The notes: a model not told the origin generated them from the sequence alone. DNA of 64,000 bases from Zoroaster sp. YZ-2022 (GCA_029582265.1 CM055817.1:29502303-29566302), one strand, 5' to 3'; counted from the first letter of the stretch, positions 1-11,810 are shown. Program-made: numbers and translations.

Positions 1-23
1 GTAAATATTACTGAGGGTATAGG

Positions 24-296
24 TTTCTGTTTGCGGTAACACCATGTGATTATCCACTCTAGCTTAGTAGAATAGTTCTTAAAATAACTTATCTAACTTA
101 AGTAGATAAGGGATCGGGGAATGATGCTAGTCAAAACGTTGAGACCACTTAGCGACATATCTCACTTAGCGACAGTGAAGATAATTACAAGAAGTCCCCC
201 CATCCCTTATCTACTGAGCGACAGTAGATTAGCATGATAAATTCTTTTAAAGAACTATTCTGCGAGAGTAGATAATCACATGGTGTTACCGCAAAC
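24..296. repeat. Fold-back element with ~100-bp inverted arms
   Basis: The left arm (about 24-122) and right arm (about 194-296) are imperfect inverted repeats that both contain the words GCGGTAACACCATGTG and AGATAAGGGAT, so the unit could fold into one long hairpin around a ~70-bp centre. The outer word (ACATGGTGT-ACCGCAA) recurs at 2796-2815 and 4263-4285 next to Penelope-like sequence. The unit is therefore probably two element ends in inverted arrangement. A short direct repeat, TTACTGAGGGT, lies outside both arms (about 8 and 319). No coding sequence. Confidence 0.7.
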
Positions 297-303
297 CCAA
301 ATC

Positions 304-1172
304 CTATAAATCTTTCATTACTGAGGGTGTTAACAAATTTATAAAAAAGTAGATATGGAGTATAATCTGATTGTGCAATGAACTTTTTAAGTCTTTAACG
401 AGGTTAAACTTCAAATATGAACAGTAACACACTTTGGAACTAAAAACATTTTTAATATATGTGTTACAATGTGTACAAACATTATGTGAGAATACTGTGA
501 TAAAATCATGAACACTAACAATAAAAATGGTTATATGTAGGCCTATACTGCATACATATAGATTAGAAAATACCCTTTCATACTTTTTCATGATTGAAAG
601 GCACGTTTTACATACAGTACACACAAACTTATTTTATGACAACTGTGAAATTACACGCTTTCACCCTTGTTGATGAATACTGGTTTATTAACTGGCTTCC
701 CAATTGTCGTAATAAGGCACATGGGATCGGCTATTTCAGATCCCTTCTATGTAATTACAGTCAAAGATTACTTCTCTGACATCATCACTTAAAAAATAAA
801 AGTATGCAGCATATCCATTTTGTAAACGAGTCCACATTTAAAAAGAAACTCCTTCAAAGCCCCCCCACCCTTACAACTGTAACCACAACAGTCTCTCTGT
901 TATGAGAATAATGTTAGTTTGGTCCACTGAATTCATATTCCACTGGCGATTCTATATTGTGCTATCTCTGAACTGGTGTAAAAATACAGAAACTTAACAA
1001 ATAAACATCACACAAATAGTAACTCAGAACATGGACAGGATATTTTTCTGGAAAATATAAATCCGTCAAGAAAATAACAAAAACTGTAGGCCTATTAGCA
1101 AAGACGATGCTGATTATCGCACTGAAATTTAGGCAGTTAACGATGATGGTTTAGATCTTTTATTATGTCATG
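304..1172. other. Intergenic, no gene seen
   Basis: No open frame here looks like a protein family and no splice-bounded exon was recognised. It lies downstream of the minus-strand HECT gene, whose stop codon is at 1173-1175. Confidence 0.5.
1159..1164 (-). promoter_or_regulatory. Poly(A) signal AATAAA of the HECT gene
   Basis: The minus strand reads AATAAA nine bases after the TAG stop of the HECT gene, so the 3' UTR would be very short. Motif only. Confidence 0.5.
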
Positions 1173-1423
1173 CTATATTTTGCCAAAGCCATGGGCTCCT
1201 CGAACCGCATATTCCATCATATTCTGCAGCTCACTTGGATCATCAACCCCCCTGGGGAGTCGTAGTATCTGTGCACATGTTGAACTGCTTGGCAATCTCA
1301 TGATGTTTGGTTCTCTTGTATAGAATTCAATTTGTAAGTCATATGGAAACCCACAGGGTGGAATTGCGTTTGCTCCTGTCCAGAATTCAAGTACATTGGG
1401 GAGTGAGATCGCAGCTCGTCCAC
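1173..1423 (-). CDS. Last HECT exon: C-lobe with catalytic cysteine
   Basis: Translated from GGT GGA CGA, this exon gives the HECT C-lobe, including NVLEFWTGANAIPPCGFP, the active-site context SSSTCAQILRLP, and a TAG stop. The acceptor is TTTCAG before GTGGACG, so the exon needs one preceding base. The upstream exon (2333-2563) ends ATC AA before GTAAGT and leaves two. A simple splice would read into a stop and lose the catalytic cysteine. Either a small exon is missed between 1424 and 2326, or there is a one-base indel. Confidence 0.8.
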
Positions 1424-4400
1424 CTGAAATAAATTTTTGAAATTTGTTATGATTAATGTTAGTCTCTTTCCACAGTATATAGATTTAGAATTGTAGAACA
1501 ACGGTCAGAGCTATAAACCTGAAACATGTAAAATAGTACAGTAATTTGCAATCCTTACTGTTGAAAAATAAAGTTTATACCAGGGCAGTCCAATATTTTT
1601 GGGGGATAATTCCGACTGACGCAGGGGTCAAAAGACCTCAGGGAGGTCAGGTCCACCTTGCTCCCTTACGAACTCCTCGGAAAATTACACTTTGTGTAAG
1701 ATTTTTTGCATAGAATATACAAATGAAACAAAAAACAAATAAAGGAACACAGGCCGGGGAAGATGCAGGGCTTTCATTATTTTGTTGTTGTTGCGTTGAG
1801 AGATTTCTGAATCTTTGCTTTAGCAGACATTTTGGCTACAAATAGGCAATTTTAGCTAAAATATTTGTTTTCTTTGAATTATTATTGCGATAATTGCAGA
1901 TCAACTATTTTCCAGATGCATCTAAAAAAGTTTCACATTTTATTTATTTATAAAATAATTTACTATTTAATTAATTAATTGGGTGGGGCGGCTGTACAAA
2001 TTGGTGTGGCGAAAGCTCCCCCCTAGAGAAATGTGGTTTTTACATTTAACACCAAGGTTCAAATTTGTTGTGACCTAAAACATTTGGTTATTAATATTGT
2101 AATGAAAAGTATGGACGGATCCATACAGACAATGTAGGGTGTGGGGGGAGGGGTGTGACACAGCAACTATAAAGGGACACCAAAAACCTATAGGGAATTC
2201 TACACAGGGCGAGGAAAAATGAGGGGAACATCCCTCTTCGCCCTATACCCCAATGAATCCACCGCTTTTGTTTTTTGTTGATATTTACTTGAATTGAGCA
2301 TCCCACGGTCAGCAAATTATAATTTAACTTACTTGATGCCTTCTAGGAACACTTCGAAACAGTAAACTGTGTCTTCCTCCAAAGTGTGATTATTTGAGCC
2401 AAGAGGTGCATAGTCGATATTGTACAACTTCCTCATATCACAGAATGTCAAGGGCGGTAAAGCCTTCCACACAAAAAGTGGGCGGACGGAATGTGCATTT
2501 CTCTTCACATCTTCCCAGAGTGTCCCAAGGCCCTCTTGAAATTGCACAATAGCTGGTTGTACCCTACGGAAATAATTTATTAAAATTACATACCAAGATC
2601 CAAGTGAGACATACCTTTTGAAAACAAGGTTCCATAAAAATAAGGTAAGTCTGTATTTGCTAAAACATGAAACAAATTATATACAAACTATTCTTTCATA
2701 CAATATTAAATATTTTTATGCCTAAGATGTACTATCTACTTTGTAGTTGTACCACCAGTTCTTTTCAGAACTAATTACTACTCAATTGAGATTCCACATG
2801 GTGTCACCGCAATTAGTCTTACTTATCTACTTTGTTGTTCATTGTTAAAATAAATGTCCAATTGAACATCAGCAAACTGAAATGTCAAAACATTATTATT
2901 ATTATTTTTTTTTTTATTTATTTATTTATTGTTGGGGGGGGGGGGGGGGGTTGGTGAATGTCATCAGCCTACTCACTGAAAACCATCTAATATCACAGGC
3001 ATACCTGTAGTACATGAAATGAGTCAACAGATCTCGGGTTAGAGTATCACGATGTCTGAACGTACATGTATGTACATTTGACACCCCTTGGTCGATGAGC
3101 CAGTCGGTTAGCTGTGAAATCACGTCATCAAAGTTGTCCGATGTACTCTTCATTATCTAAAATGAATTGTGTTAAAATATAATTTTCTTTAAAAAGAGAA
3201 ATACATATTATTAAACAGATGGATGAAATGAGGAAAGGAGTGAGGAATTAGATTCCAGTGAAGTGCTTATACAAATTAGTATGGTTTAGTGGTGCACCAT
3301 ATGCAGCCTCATATTAATTAAAACAGTTTCCTCAAATTGACATGGTATAATTATTTCATTTGATGAATGCACTACATGTATTATTATCTGTAAACCAAGT
3401 AAGCTTCAAGCAATAATTATTCAGTTGAGTCTGGTCATTTTGGCACATTACCCAAACTACCATATCTTCTCAGTGCATTGATATGTGTGATAAATATCAA
3501 GATTACACACTCTCGCTGTCTCGGTGATAGTTTATTTCATAATTGAAAAGCATGTTCACTGAACATTGCAAGTGAACATGTTCATCCAAACATTTTCATT
3601 TCATGAACTGCTTGTCTTCTTTTTTCATGACGAAGATACCTACAAATATAGCCTGTTTTCAAAATGAAGAAAAGTGCATACATCAAGAAAGATAATTTCT
3701 CGCTATACCTTCTTCAGATTTTCCCGTGAGACTTGGTCAGGTACATCATGTATCTCCTCTAAGTCTATTTCTGTGGAACTCTGAGTCATCAAGTTGAACA
3801 CGCATGGACTTAGAGCACAAAGCCCAGGTCCACCATGAATTAGGCTCCAGCGGACAAACTGACCGGCAAGTGTATACTTCCCTTCTCTGAGGCTCTGGAT
3901 ACTGTACGTAAAATACAGTTTACCATTAATGTTGTCAAACACTCCCATTCTTTGCGAAACATCTTGCATCAGAAGCCTGCAGGTGTTACAAATATAGGCT
4001 TGTAAGAGAAATACGAGTATCAGAAATGTAAGCAGTGGTTACAAAATTATGACATTTTTCCCTTCAATGACATGCTTTTATACGCATTCCAAAGACAATG
4101 GGAAAAAGCACAGATGAGTCATTTGGGATTCGAACCCATGACCTTCTGTATAGAGCAGTGAAAACATCAGCTTCTCTTTATGTATCGTTTACGAGAAAAT
4201 GTATTTAACTTTTTGGTATGTAAAACTTGTAGCTTTGCATGGTGAGAATGATAAGTAAGACTAATTGCGGTGACACCATGTAAGAATCTCAATTGAGTAG
4301 TAATTAGTTCTGAAAAGAACTGGGGGTACAACTCGACGTTTCGATCAGTATGCTCTGATCGTCCTCAGGAGAATGCCGGACTCTTGAAACTGCTGCTGCT

Positions 4401-7400
4401 TAAGTAGGCTGCTGGAGGATCATCCCCTGCTGGAGGATCATCCCCTGCTGGAGGATTAGTTCGTTGAGGCGCGCAGGCGGGAAACTGTGAGACTATGGGA
4501 CTAGGATCCTAGGTGTAAGGGGAGAGGAGTGTGTGCTCACTGAACTGAATCAGTTGTTAACAAGCACAGGGGAAGGAGGGTGGTTGACTTAGGATATAGG
4601 GGGATCCCTCAGTCTAGGGTTGGTTATGGACTTTGGATATAGAAGATCCTTCAGTCTGTAGTATGGGTCGCCAAATGTCGCTGATGAAGAAACCGATGTC
4701 CTGTGGCACAGTGTCGTGTTTGACGATCTCGATGGCCTCTCTGATGCGTCTGGGGTGCCATGCGTCGATGGGTGTGATGAGTTGGGCTGCCTGCCAGTCG
4801 ATTTGGTGGTCCTTGATGTGCGAGTGCTTGACGATGGCGGACTTCTCGAAATCTCCTCTGCGGCCGTGTGCTCGGTGTTCCTTCAATCTGATGGGGAGGT
4901 TGCGTTTTGTTTCCCCGATGTACACCTTACCGCACTCACAGGGGATCCGGTAGACTCCCGCTCTGTTGTTTGGGTCCGGTTTGTCCTTGTGGGTATGTAG
5001 AAGTCCTTGGTTTGCTGGGGCTGAGTGGAACACATCGATGCCTGCTTGTCGGAGGATGCGTTGTAGTTTGTGAGACGTCGAACCTAGATAGGGGAGACAA
5101 GCAGAGAGGGTTAGATCACTTACCTTGCTTTTGGAGTTTGGAACCGGCTTCGCTGTGCTGATCTTGTTAGGATTGTAACCGTTGCGTTTGAGGGTAGTTC
5201 GGATGTGCTGTAGTTCCTTGGGAAGGCTGTCCTTGTCACAAATGTTGTAGGCGCGTTGTACGAGCGTGCGGTTGACCGATGACTTGATGCTTGGATGATG
5301 GAAGGAGCGCTGGTTCAGGTACCGATCTGTGTGCGTGGGCTTTCTGTAGACGTTGTGGTGTAGGGAGCCGTCTGCGTTTCTGGAAATCCCAACATCAAGG
5401 AACGCGATCTTGTCATCTTCTTCCGTTTCCATGGTGAACTTGATGCTCGGGTGTTGCTGGTTTAGATGTTGTAGAAAATCCTGGAGTGTGTCTCTGCCGT
5501 GTGGCCAAACCACAAAGGTGTCATCCACGTATCGGAGCCACAGCTTGGGTTGGAGGTCGGCGGTGTTGAGGGAAGAGTTTTCAAACTCTTCCATGAAAAT
5601 GTCAGCAAGGACCGGGGATAAAGGAGATCCCATGGAGGTCCCAACTGTCTGCTCGTAGAACTTGCCCTTTTTGGTATGTATTAATGGTGCAAAAATTTTC
5701 ATGCGCATGCACATATTATCACTGTTTTCTTGAAAAATACATCATATCAGATGATATAACTTGACGTGATGATTGTTCCATTACCATCTTTCAAGCAAGT
5801 GAGTTTTTATAAATATTCTGTAAAATTATTATTGAACAATGCCACTAACTTGAAAAACTCTCTTCTAGGGCCTCCTCCATCTTCACCATCTTCTCCTGCA
5901 AATACTATGAATGGGGTGTTCAGAAAGTTGAATCCATCTTTTGTGGCAAGAAGTGTGGAGTGAAGAAGTCGCTTCCGGTTGATAATGACTGTTGTTTGGT
6001 CACCTGTTCGTTTACTGATATGTCGTTGCAATATATCCTCCAAACTTTCATATGGTCTATACACAACAAAAATAACAGTCTCATGATATACTTAAAACAT
6101 CAATTTCAGAATGTTTGCAAAACATTTCTTTTTTAAAGAGTTTGCATCTTGTAATGGATTATAATATCTAACGTGACTCTTAAGATATGATTTTTTGAAA
6201 TTATTAGTTTGATTTACATTAATTTCACACCATGTGATGTCATCATGATGTGTTGACTTTGAAGTGAATCAAGAAATCATAATTATTTCTTTATGTAAAG
6301 TTTCAGACCTCCAAGTTAAAAACTAAAACCGCAGTATTGCTAAAGATGCTAAACTTTGTTTGTATCAGGATGATCAGTATTTTTTGGTTATGAAGAAACT
6401 CAAAGAATTAGGTCACACCCTATGTTATTTTGTAGCATAATATTCAAGACTTTTCATATGTAAAAAAAAATTGTAACATTATATAATGTTGTTCATAAGA
6501 TATGATTTTTGGAAACATTAAACTTTGATTTTAATAGTGTAATTTGACACCTGATGACACATTTAAACAGTTAATCTACAGGTTAATTTACAAGTTGAGG
6601 TCTATGTACATGTCAAGTAAAGTCTGTATGAAAAACATTGGTGAGAAGGTTCGAGGAGAAGAAGAAAGCAAGGGAAATCTTTTTAGTAAAAATGTGTTTA
6701 GTAACCAAATGGGCTTACACTTCTGCAGAGGCCTCAGCAGTAGAATTGATCGCATGTGAGACATGCATGGTCTGTTCATCCTCTGTGTCATCACCATCCT
6801 CAATCACATTCATGTAATTACTATAAGGGCTGTTGTTTTGTGAGGATGTGGATGCTGCCTGAAAGTACATATAGGTGAAACACTTTGTACAACATGCATG
6901 CTTACAAATTATATTTAAAGTGCAACTTTACATATTTTATCAAATATCTATGCTTGATGGCTTAAAACTAAGTTGGCAGTCTTTGTGTAATAAAGTTAAG
7001 AGGGGGCTGTTGTGTGAGTTCATAGGAATTCAGCAGTGGAAATGTAAACAAAAAGAAAAATAAAATGCCCAAGAACTTAGGTTACCTCTAATTATTTACG
7101 ACTATTATCTAAGACACACATCTAACAAGGCAATTCACAACAATGTCTAGAACTACCTTTTGAAAATGACAAAAACTTTCACAAACCTGAACCACAATTC
7201 TGAATTGCTGCCTAGGAGAATAACATCATTTTTTTTCTCATATGATAGTTCATTTGCACAAAACCCACAAATTGGGAATTAAAATCTAAAGTCTTGTCAG
7301 TATAGCTACAAGGCTATATTGACAGGGGAAAAACAAGCTTTACTTTTATATACTTAAAACATAATTTTTAAAACAATCACAGAAAACAGTATAAAACATG

Positions 7401-10217
7401 AACCTCTGATTTTTAAAATTGTTTATAAAATGTTGTATTGTAGGATGGAGGTTTCCTTCATCCTTGATTGTAGCAATACAACATAATATGCTTCCCTCTG
7501 ACTGCACTGCACCAAACGGCTGTTAGGATCCCAAAATGTTGAGTCCCTCCTGAAAACAGTATAAAAAACAGGCCCACAAAAGTATCCCAAAAACATGATG
7601 AAAACATGTTCCTACTGAGGATTGTGACTGACGGTTGTTTTTAATAAAGAAAACCAAAATCAAATTTCATGGAAATCTATTCGAATGTTTTAACACCGAT
7701 TTTATTTTTCATGTCAGATCAATAAGGCCTAACTTTTGATAAATTATCAATGGTGTACAGGTGGAGTCCATGTTCTAAATTTGGGAAATGCTATTACCAT
7801 GAATGTCACTGTTGGAGTATTTGGTTGTATAATCGGTGACTGTGTTCCTTCATCTATGCTGTCAGCACCCTGTCAACAAAATAAACAATAAAAGTATAAG
7901 CAAATAAGCACACAAAATACTGTCCAAATATTGTTTACATTAAAACATATAAATATGATACGACCATTAAGATTACCTGTTATTTCTTAGAACAAACTCA
8001 TTTTCTTAAAATGTTAATTTCTTTCATTATAAACAAATACAAATACAAACCTCATTGCACGTTGTTCTAGTTCGTCTAAATATTTCAGGAAGTTCGTTTT
8101 CCTCATCTGATGAGAACATCTGTTAAAAGAATGGGAGTGTTTATAGGCCTACTTATACATGTAATTCATAAATGCATGATTGTAGGTTCAATAAACAGAC
8201 TCTTGGTATAAAATAACAATAGACCAATTATTTTATGGGAGTGAATACACAACTTGTAAATTTATCATCCAATCACAATGCTACATTACATTAGGAGAGG
8301 CCATTACAAGTTTAGCAAATAATTGATGTATTTTCACAATACCTCTTCCATGAAAGTAGTTTCAAGATACACACGGACAGGATGCGTCTTAATGTATGTG
8401 AAAAACTCGCCCATGGAAAAAGGATTTCCGTTGATTATTTTTGGAAGCTCTTCTCCATTAAAGGTGGCAAGTTTGGAGATCAAATCACTCAGCAATAAGT
8501 CATTTGCTTTGTTGATTGCGCCTGGGAAATACACGTTTTGAATAAGCTCCAGAACAGTCTCCAATGAAGCATCTCGCTCCACATCTAGTTTCAAAGATCC
8601 ACCACCTTTTGCTGCTGTTACCATCTTGTGTGTACTTCCATCTTTATCTTTATGCTTCCACCCTGTCTGGATACGTAGCGTTTTGGACTTGGTCTTTCCA
8701 GATGGTTGTTGTTGCCGCTTGCTTTGAAACATGGTCCTTAGTCTATGAACTACAGGTAGAGCACTTGATTGCTCTGAAGATAAAACATGAGATGACAAGG
8801 AATGAATAACAGACCACCAAAATATGTGCACTGTAATAACTTATGTGAGTGGCTTACAAGTGATTTGTGGATAAAACACTATCCCATGGGAATATGCAAA
8901 TAATGAAAGTTGGAATATGACTTTTCATACCTTGGCACAGTATATTTTAAAATGTTTAAAGATGAGGTTCCATTTCATGAAAAGCATCAAAAAGTAGTTT
9001 TTTATGTACTTATTAGTTATGTGAAGGGAAACAGGTCAACTTCTACCTCAGCCAACTTGTACCCCTGCCAACTCGTACCCCAAACCATCAAGGCCTATAT
9101 TAAACAAACTTTGTAGAAAGAAGTCTTTTTAGAACACTTCTTTTACAGGATAAAATCCAATATTAATTCACTTTATCTACTTCCAGGGTGGGGAACAAAA
9201 TTTAATTTCCAAAGAGGAAATTGTTTTATTAAACTTTAATAAATGATAACTTTGAGAGAAAGCAAACCCTTGAAATATTTCATACAATTAATTCATATGA
9301 CTTTAAAATCGGCGAGCGGCAGCAGAGACAACACAAAGATTACGAGTTGGTAAGGGTGAGAGTTGCCTGTTAAAAGATAAAGTGCAGCTTTGGTGATTGC
9401 ATGGTTAATTTATCCATTCCATCGAACGCAGTAATCATACTTACTGTCTATGCTCTCCTTGCATTTTTGTTTGATTCTGACTCTGTCTCCAACTTTGCAA
9501 ACACCAAGTAACCCAAACTCGGTATCTGTTAAACAAACGGCTTCTTTTGGGCTGACCTATGAAACAAATATTGATACAGTGAACATTGGCAATAAACTTG
9601 GATGGAAAGAATTATTGTTTTAAGCCAGCACTGCATTCCCAAAAAATGGCATCTGTGCCACCAATGTACATATTTAAAAATATACTACTTACTCTAATAC
9701 TCCGCAATAAGAACAATGTCATTTTCTTCTGAAAGTCACCTCTTCTTAACCTTGAGACTAAGGAATCACTTGACCTTAACCCTCAAAGAGCCAGGCTTTT
9801 TATGACCTTCTCACCTCAGTCAGTCAAAATGGGGCTAAAAGGTCAGCCGAAAAAGTCATAAAGCCTATAGGCTTAACATGGGGGAAAAATGCACTGCCAC
9901 ATTATCACAATGGGGGTGGATTCCGCCCCTGGTTCTTTGAGGGTTATAGAACATTCCCAGAAACTGGCAGTAACTTTTCCTCCCAATCTCATAACCATTC
10001 CATCTTTGTGTAGACTCAGTCTCTTCCCTATTTCAAAGGTTTCAACAGAGCAACAGACCAGTGCCGGATTGTCACCACTTCTAGATAACAATAAATAGTA
10101 GGCTAATCAACTTCAAGTGGAAAAAATACAGCTACACTTGTGTGACTCACCTGGTTCACTGCAAATGTATCTATTATGTGCTCCAAGCCGAGTGCTGATA
10201 GTATCTCATCCATTTTA
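1173..10217 (-). CDS. SAM- and HECT-domain E3 ubiquitin ligase, G2E3-like (11 exons)
   Basis: Probable E3 ubiquitin ligase that would pass ubiquitin from an E2 through a catalytic cysteine to a substrate. Minus-strand exons: 10151-10217 (ATG at 10211-10213), 9445-9556, 8343-8773, 8051-8119, 7798-7869, 6719-6858, 5850-6056, 3709-3976, 3005-3156, 2333-2563, 1173-1423. All have AG/GT borders and phases agree except at the last junction. The first two exons form a SAM-like fold ending CKVGDRVRI. Exon 3 carries a basic KTKSKTLRIQTGWKHKDKDG segment and a globular part; exons 4-6 are acidic linker. HECT starts in exon 7 (FAGEDGEDGGGPRREFF) and ends with LPSSSTCAQILRLP (catalytic Cys codon 1275-1277) and stop. 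Length about 665 aa. The last exon is one base out of frame with canonical splicing, so the gene may be damaged or the assembly wrong. The family resembles expanded G2E3-like genes of fish and invertebrates (from memory). Confidence 0.85.
1600..1690. other. Intron with low-copy repeat-like sequence
   Basis: Between the last two HECT exons, the words GACGCAGGGGTC and GGACGGATCC (about 2114) recall short interspersed repeats seen again at 12370 and 33460. No gene was recognised. Confidence 0.25.
2740..2835 (+). mobile_element. Penelope-like element 3' end fragment
   Basis: The sequence GTTGTACCACCAGTTCTTTT through ACATGGTGTCACCGCAA is nearly identical, on the opposite strand, to the 3' end of the PLE at 4250-5714. 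It is therefore a solitary end from the same family in inverted orientation, inside a HECT intron. Confidence 0.6.
2926..2950 (+). repeat. Poly(G) and T-rich simple tract
   Basis: A T/A-rich tract runs straight into a G homopolymer of about 17 bases, just 3' (on the minus strand) of the donor of exon 3005-3156. Such a tract is prone to length error. Confidence 0.7.
4110..4175 (-). repeat. tRNA-derived SINE remnant
   Basis: GGGATTCGAACCCATGACC is the inverted form of a tRNA B-box (GGTTCGAATCCC). There is no full cloverleaf, so this reads as a SINE head fragment on the minus strand, in a HECT intron. Confidence 0.4.
4330..4370 (-). ncRNA. Hammerhead ribozyme-like motif at the PLE end
   Basis: The minus strand reads CTGAGGAC, then GATCAG-AGCATA-CTGATC (a 6-bp stem), then GAAACGTC. 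This is the CUGANGA / stem II / GAAA layout of hammerhead ribozymes, which are known in PLE terminal repeats. One extra C before the stem makes it non-canonical, so activity is uncertain. Confidence 0.55.
4614..5714 (-). CDS. PLE reverse transcriptase-GIY-YIG endonuclease, partial
   Basis: An open frame of 366 codons. Residues 25-70 include GTSMGSPLSPVLADIFMEEF and the RT catalytic box YVDDTF (about residues 63-68). The C-terminal third has GVYRIPCECGKVYIGET, the GIY-YIG nuclease signature of Penelope-like elements. Fingers and most palm motifs upstream are missing because the element is truncated, so it cannot encode a full RT. The first ATG is simply the first in the truncated frame. The frame is intact to the stop, which suggests a fairly recent insertion. 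Confidence 0.9.
   Translation of the reverse strand: MCMRMKIFAPLIHTKKGKFYEQTVGTSMGSPLSPVLADIFMEEFENSSLNTADLQPKLWLRYVDDTFVVWPHGRDTLQDFLQHLNQQHPSIKFTMETEEDDKIAFLDVGISRNADGSLHHNVYRKPTHTDRYLNQRSFHHPSIKSSVNRTLVQRAYNICDKDSLPKELQHIRTTLKRNGYNPNKISTAKPVPNSKSKVSDLTLSACLPYLGSTSHKLQRILRQAGIDVFHSAPANQGLLHTHKDKPDPNNRAGVYRIPCECGKVYIGETKRNLPIRLKEHRAHGRRGDFEKSAIVKHSHIKDHQIDWQAAQLITPIDAWHPRRIREAIEIVKHDTVPQDIGFFISDIWRPILQTEGSSISKVHNQP
5850..6056 (-). CDS. HECT exon: start of the N-lobe
   Basis: This exon encodes PYESLEDILQRHISKRTG through FAGEDGEDGGGPRREFF, the typical opening of HECT domains. Its donor (AA before GTTAGT) joins G CTT CTG of the exon at 3709-3976 to give FFKLLMQDV in frame. A Penelope-like element occupies the intron between these two exons. 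Confidence 0.9.
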
Positions 10218-10791
10218 CTGTATGAAACATGAGGAATAATAACATAATCATGTAAGCAGATTCACAAGCTACAATATAGAGGGCGCACCCTCAGATATGC
10301 ATTGTGTGCACAATAAACTGCGACCAGTACAGACTACTTAATTTGGAATACTACTACTATAGAAACACAAGGGGAAATACAACCAAAACAAAATAAAGGA
10401 GTGCAGGGTAGAGGTAAATTCTTGAAAAAAGGGATACACCACTAACTAGTAAACCCATAGAGAAAGGACAAATAACATTTTATCATTATGGCCCGTCTTG
10501 TTTTTAATACAGGGCCACCAAACTTTACAAATGAGGAAAATCATTCCCATCCCAGCAGCCAAGCAAACCCAAAGCCCTCTTTAGAATGAAACCAAAAAGA
10601 TTATTCTCATCAGAGCAATTTTAAATAATAAATGTTCATGATTAGCATTAACGTTAAACATGATTAGCATAATTTTTGTATAGTGCTTATCTCTTACCCC
10701 ACAATATGTATAATGCGTTAGTTGGGAACTATGGATTCATCGTGCTGCCGGCCATGCAGTCGTTCAGAATACAAAATAATGCGGAAGTAGA

Positions 10792-10854
10792 TCAGTTAAG
10801 CGCATGCGCGTGAGTAACCTGTACGGGAATCCCTAAACACTCAACAACCCGGAA
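10792..10854. other. Sequence bordering the minisatellite, possible HECT upstream region
   Basis: About 600 bp upstream of the HECT start codon; contains GCGCATGCGCG and CCCGGAAGTCG words. No clear TATA element. Promoter identity is not shown. Confidence 0.2.
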
Positions 10855-11429
10855 GTCGCCGCGTAAAAAAAAAAAGTCGCCGCGTAAAAAAAAAAGTCGC
10901 CGTCCAAAAAAAAAAAGTCGCCGCGTAAAAAAAAAAGTCGCCGTCCAAAAAAAAAAAGTCGCCGCGTAAAAAAAAAAAGTCGCCGTCCCCCCCAAAAAAG
11001 TCGCCGCGTAAAAAAAAAAGTCGCCGTCCAAAAAAAAAAGTCGCCATAAAAAAAAAGTCGCCGCGTAAAAAAAAAAAAGTCGCCGCGTAAAAAAAGTCGC
11101 CGTCCAAAAAAAAAGTCGCCGCGTAAAAAAAAAAAACTCGCCGCGTAAAAAAAGTCGCCGTCCAAAAACAAAACCGCGCCGCGTAAAAAAAAAGTCGCCG
11201 TCCAAAAAAAAAAGTCGCCGCGTAAAAAAAAAGTCGCCGCGTAAAAAAAAAAGTCGCCGCGTAAAAAAAAAAAGTCGCCGTCCAAAAAAAAAAAGTCGCC
11301 GCGTAAAAAAAAAAAGTCACCGTCCCAAAAAAAAAAGTCGCCGCGTAAAAATAAAAAGTCGCCGTCCAAAAAAAAAAGTCGCCGCGTAAAAAAAAAAGTC
11401 GCCGCCCAAAAAAAAAAAGTCGCCGCGTA
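10855..11429. repeat. A-tract minisatellite, two unit types
   Basis: Roughly 30 tandem copies of an 18-20 bp unit, GTCGCCG followed by CGT or TCC and then 6-12 A. The two unit types (GTCGCCGCGT-An and GTCGCCGTCC-An) are interspersed irregularly. Long open frames on the minus strand (F/T/R/L-rich) come only from the repeat and are not genes. Confidence 0.95.
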
Positions 11430-11764
11430 GGTGTCCTTTATAGAACACCATACGGCGGACCTGTGCAATGAAATAATAACAATAACGGGGTCATTCCACG
11501 TCAAATCACACACGTTTCGAGGTCAATCTCACAGATTTTTATTATTATTTACTTTCTAGGTTTGTTTGGTTGTATGAGAAAACTCCAAAACTGAAATTTG
11601 AGCATTTTTGGTCATGTGGTTTGTGAGGTCAAACAGAAGGTACAAAGTTGGACACCCTGTTTTGAAACTTCCAGCAAATTTGGACACCCTATTTCTAAAT
11701 CCTGGCTAACGCCTTGTGTCACACCTGACTAACTCTTGAGTTTACGTACGTATGTACATCATCC

Positions 11765-11810
11765 ATTTTGCCTTTGAGAAAGAACCTGCTATAGTTCGAA
11801 ACGTAACACC
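11765..11810 (+). repeat. PLE terminal motif fragment
   Basis: TTTGAGAAAGAACCTGCTAT followed by AGTTCGAAACGT resembles the element ends at 30750, 31450 and 33040 (TTTGAGAAAGACTCTGCTAG, then GTCGAAACGTGAGG). It is probably a small PLE terminal remnant. Confidence 0.45.

Larger units (their letters stand above)
4250..5720 (-). mobile_element. 5'-truncated Penelope-like element
   Basis: A minus-strand retroelement whose 3' half is preserved: reverse transcriptase C-terminal part, GIY-YIG endonuclease and 3' terminal sequence with a hammerhead-like motif (about 4330-4370). It lies in a HECT intron in the same orientation as the host gene, so read-through transcription could include it. The 5' border is near 5720, where the coding frame stops matching. 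Confidence 0.85.

Noticed and set aside
4633..5658. Plus-strand frames inside the PLE
   Set aside because: They are antisense shadows of the RT/GIY-YIG frame.
10792..11513. Three overlapping minus-strand frames rich in Phe, Thr and Arg
   Set aside because: They arise only from the 18-20 bp minisatellite in three registers; no start, splice or domain evidence.
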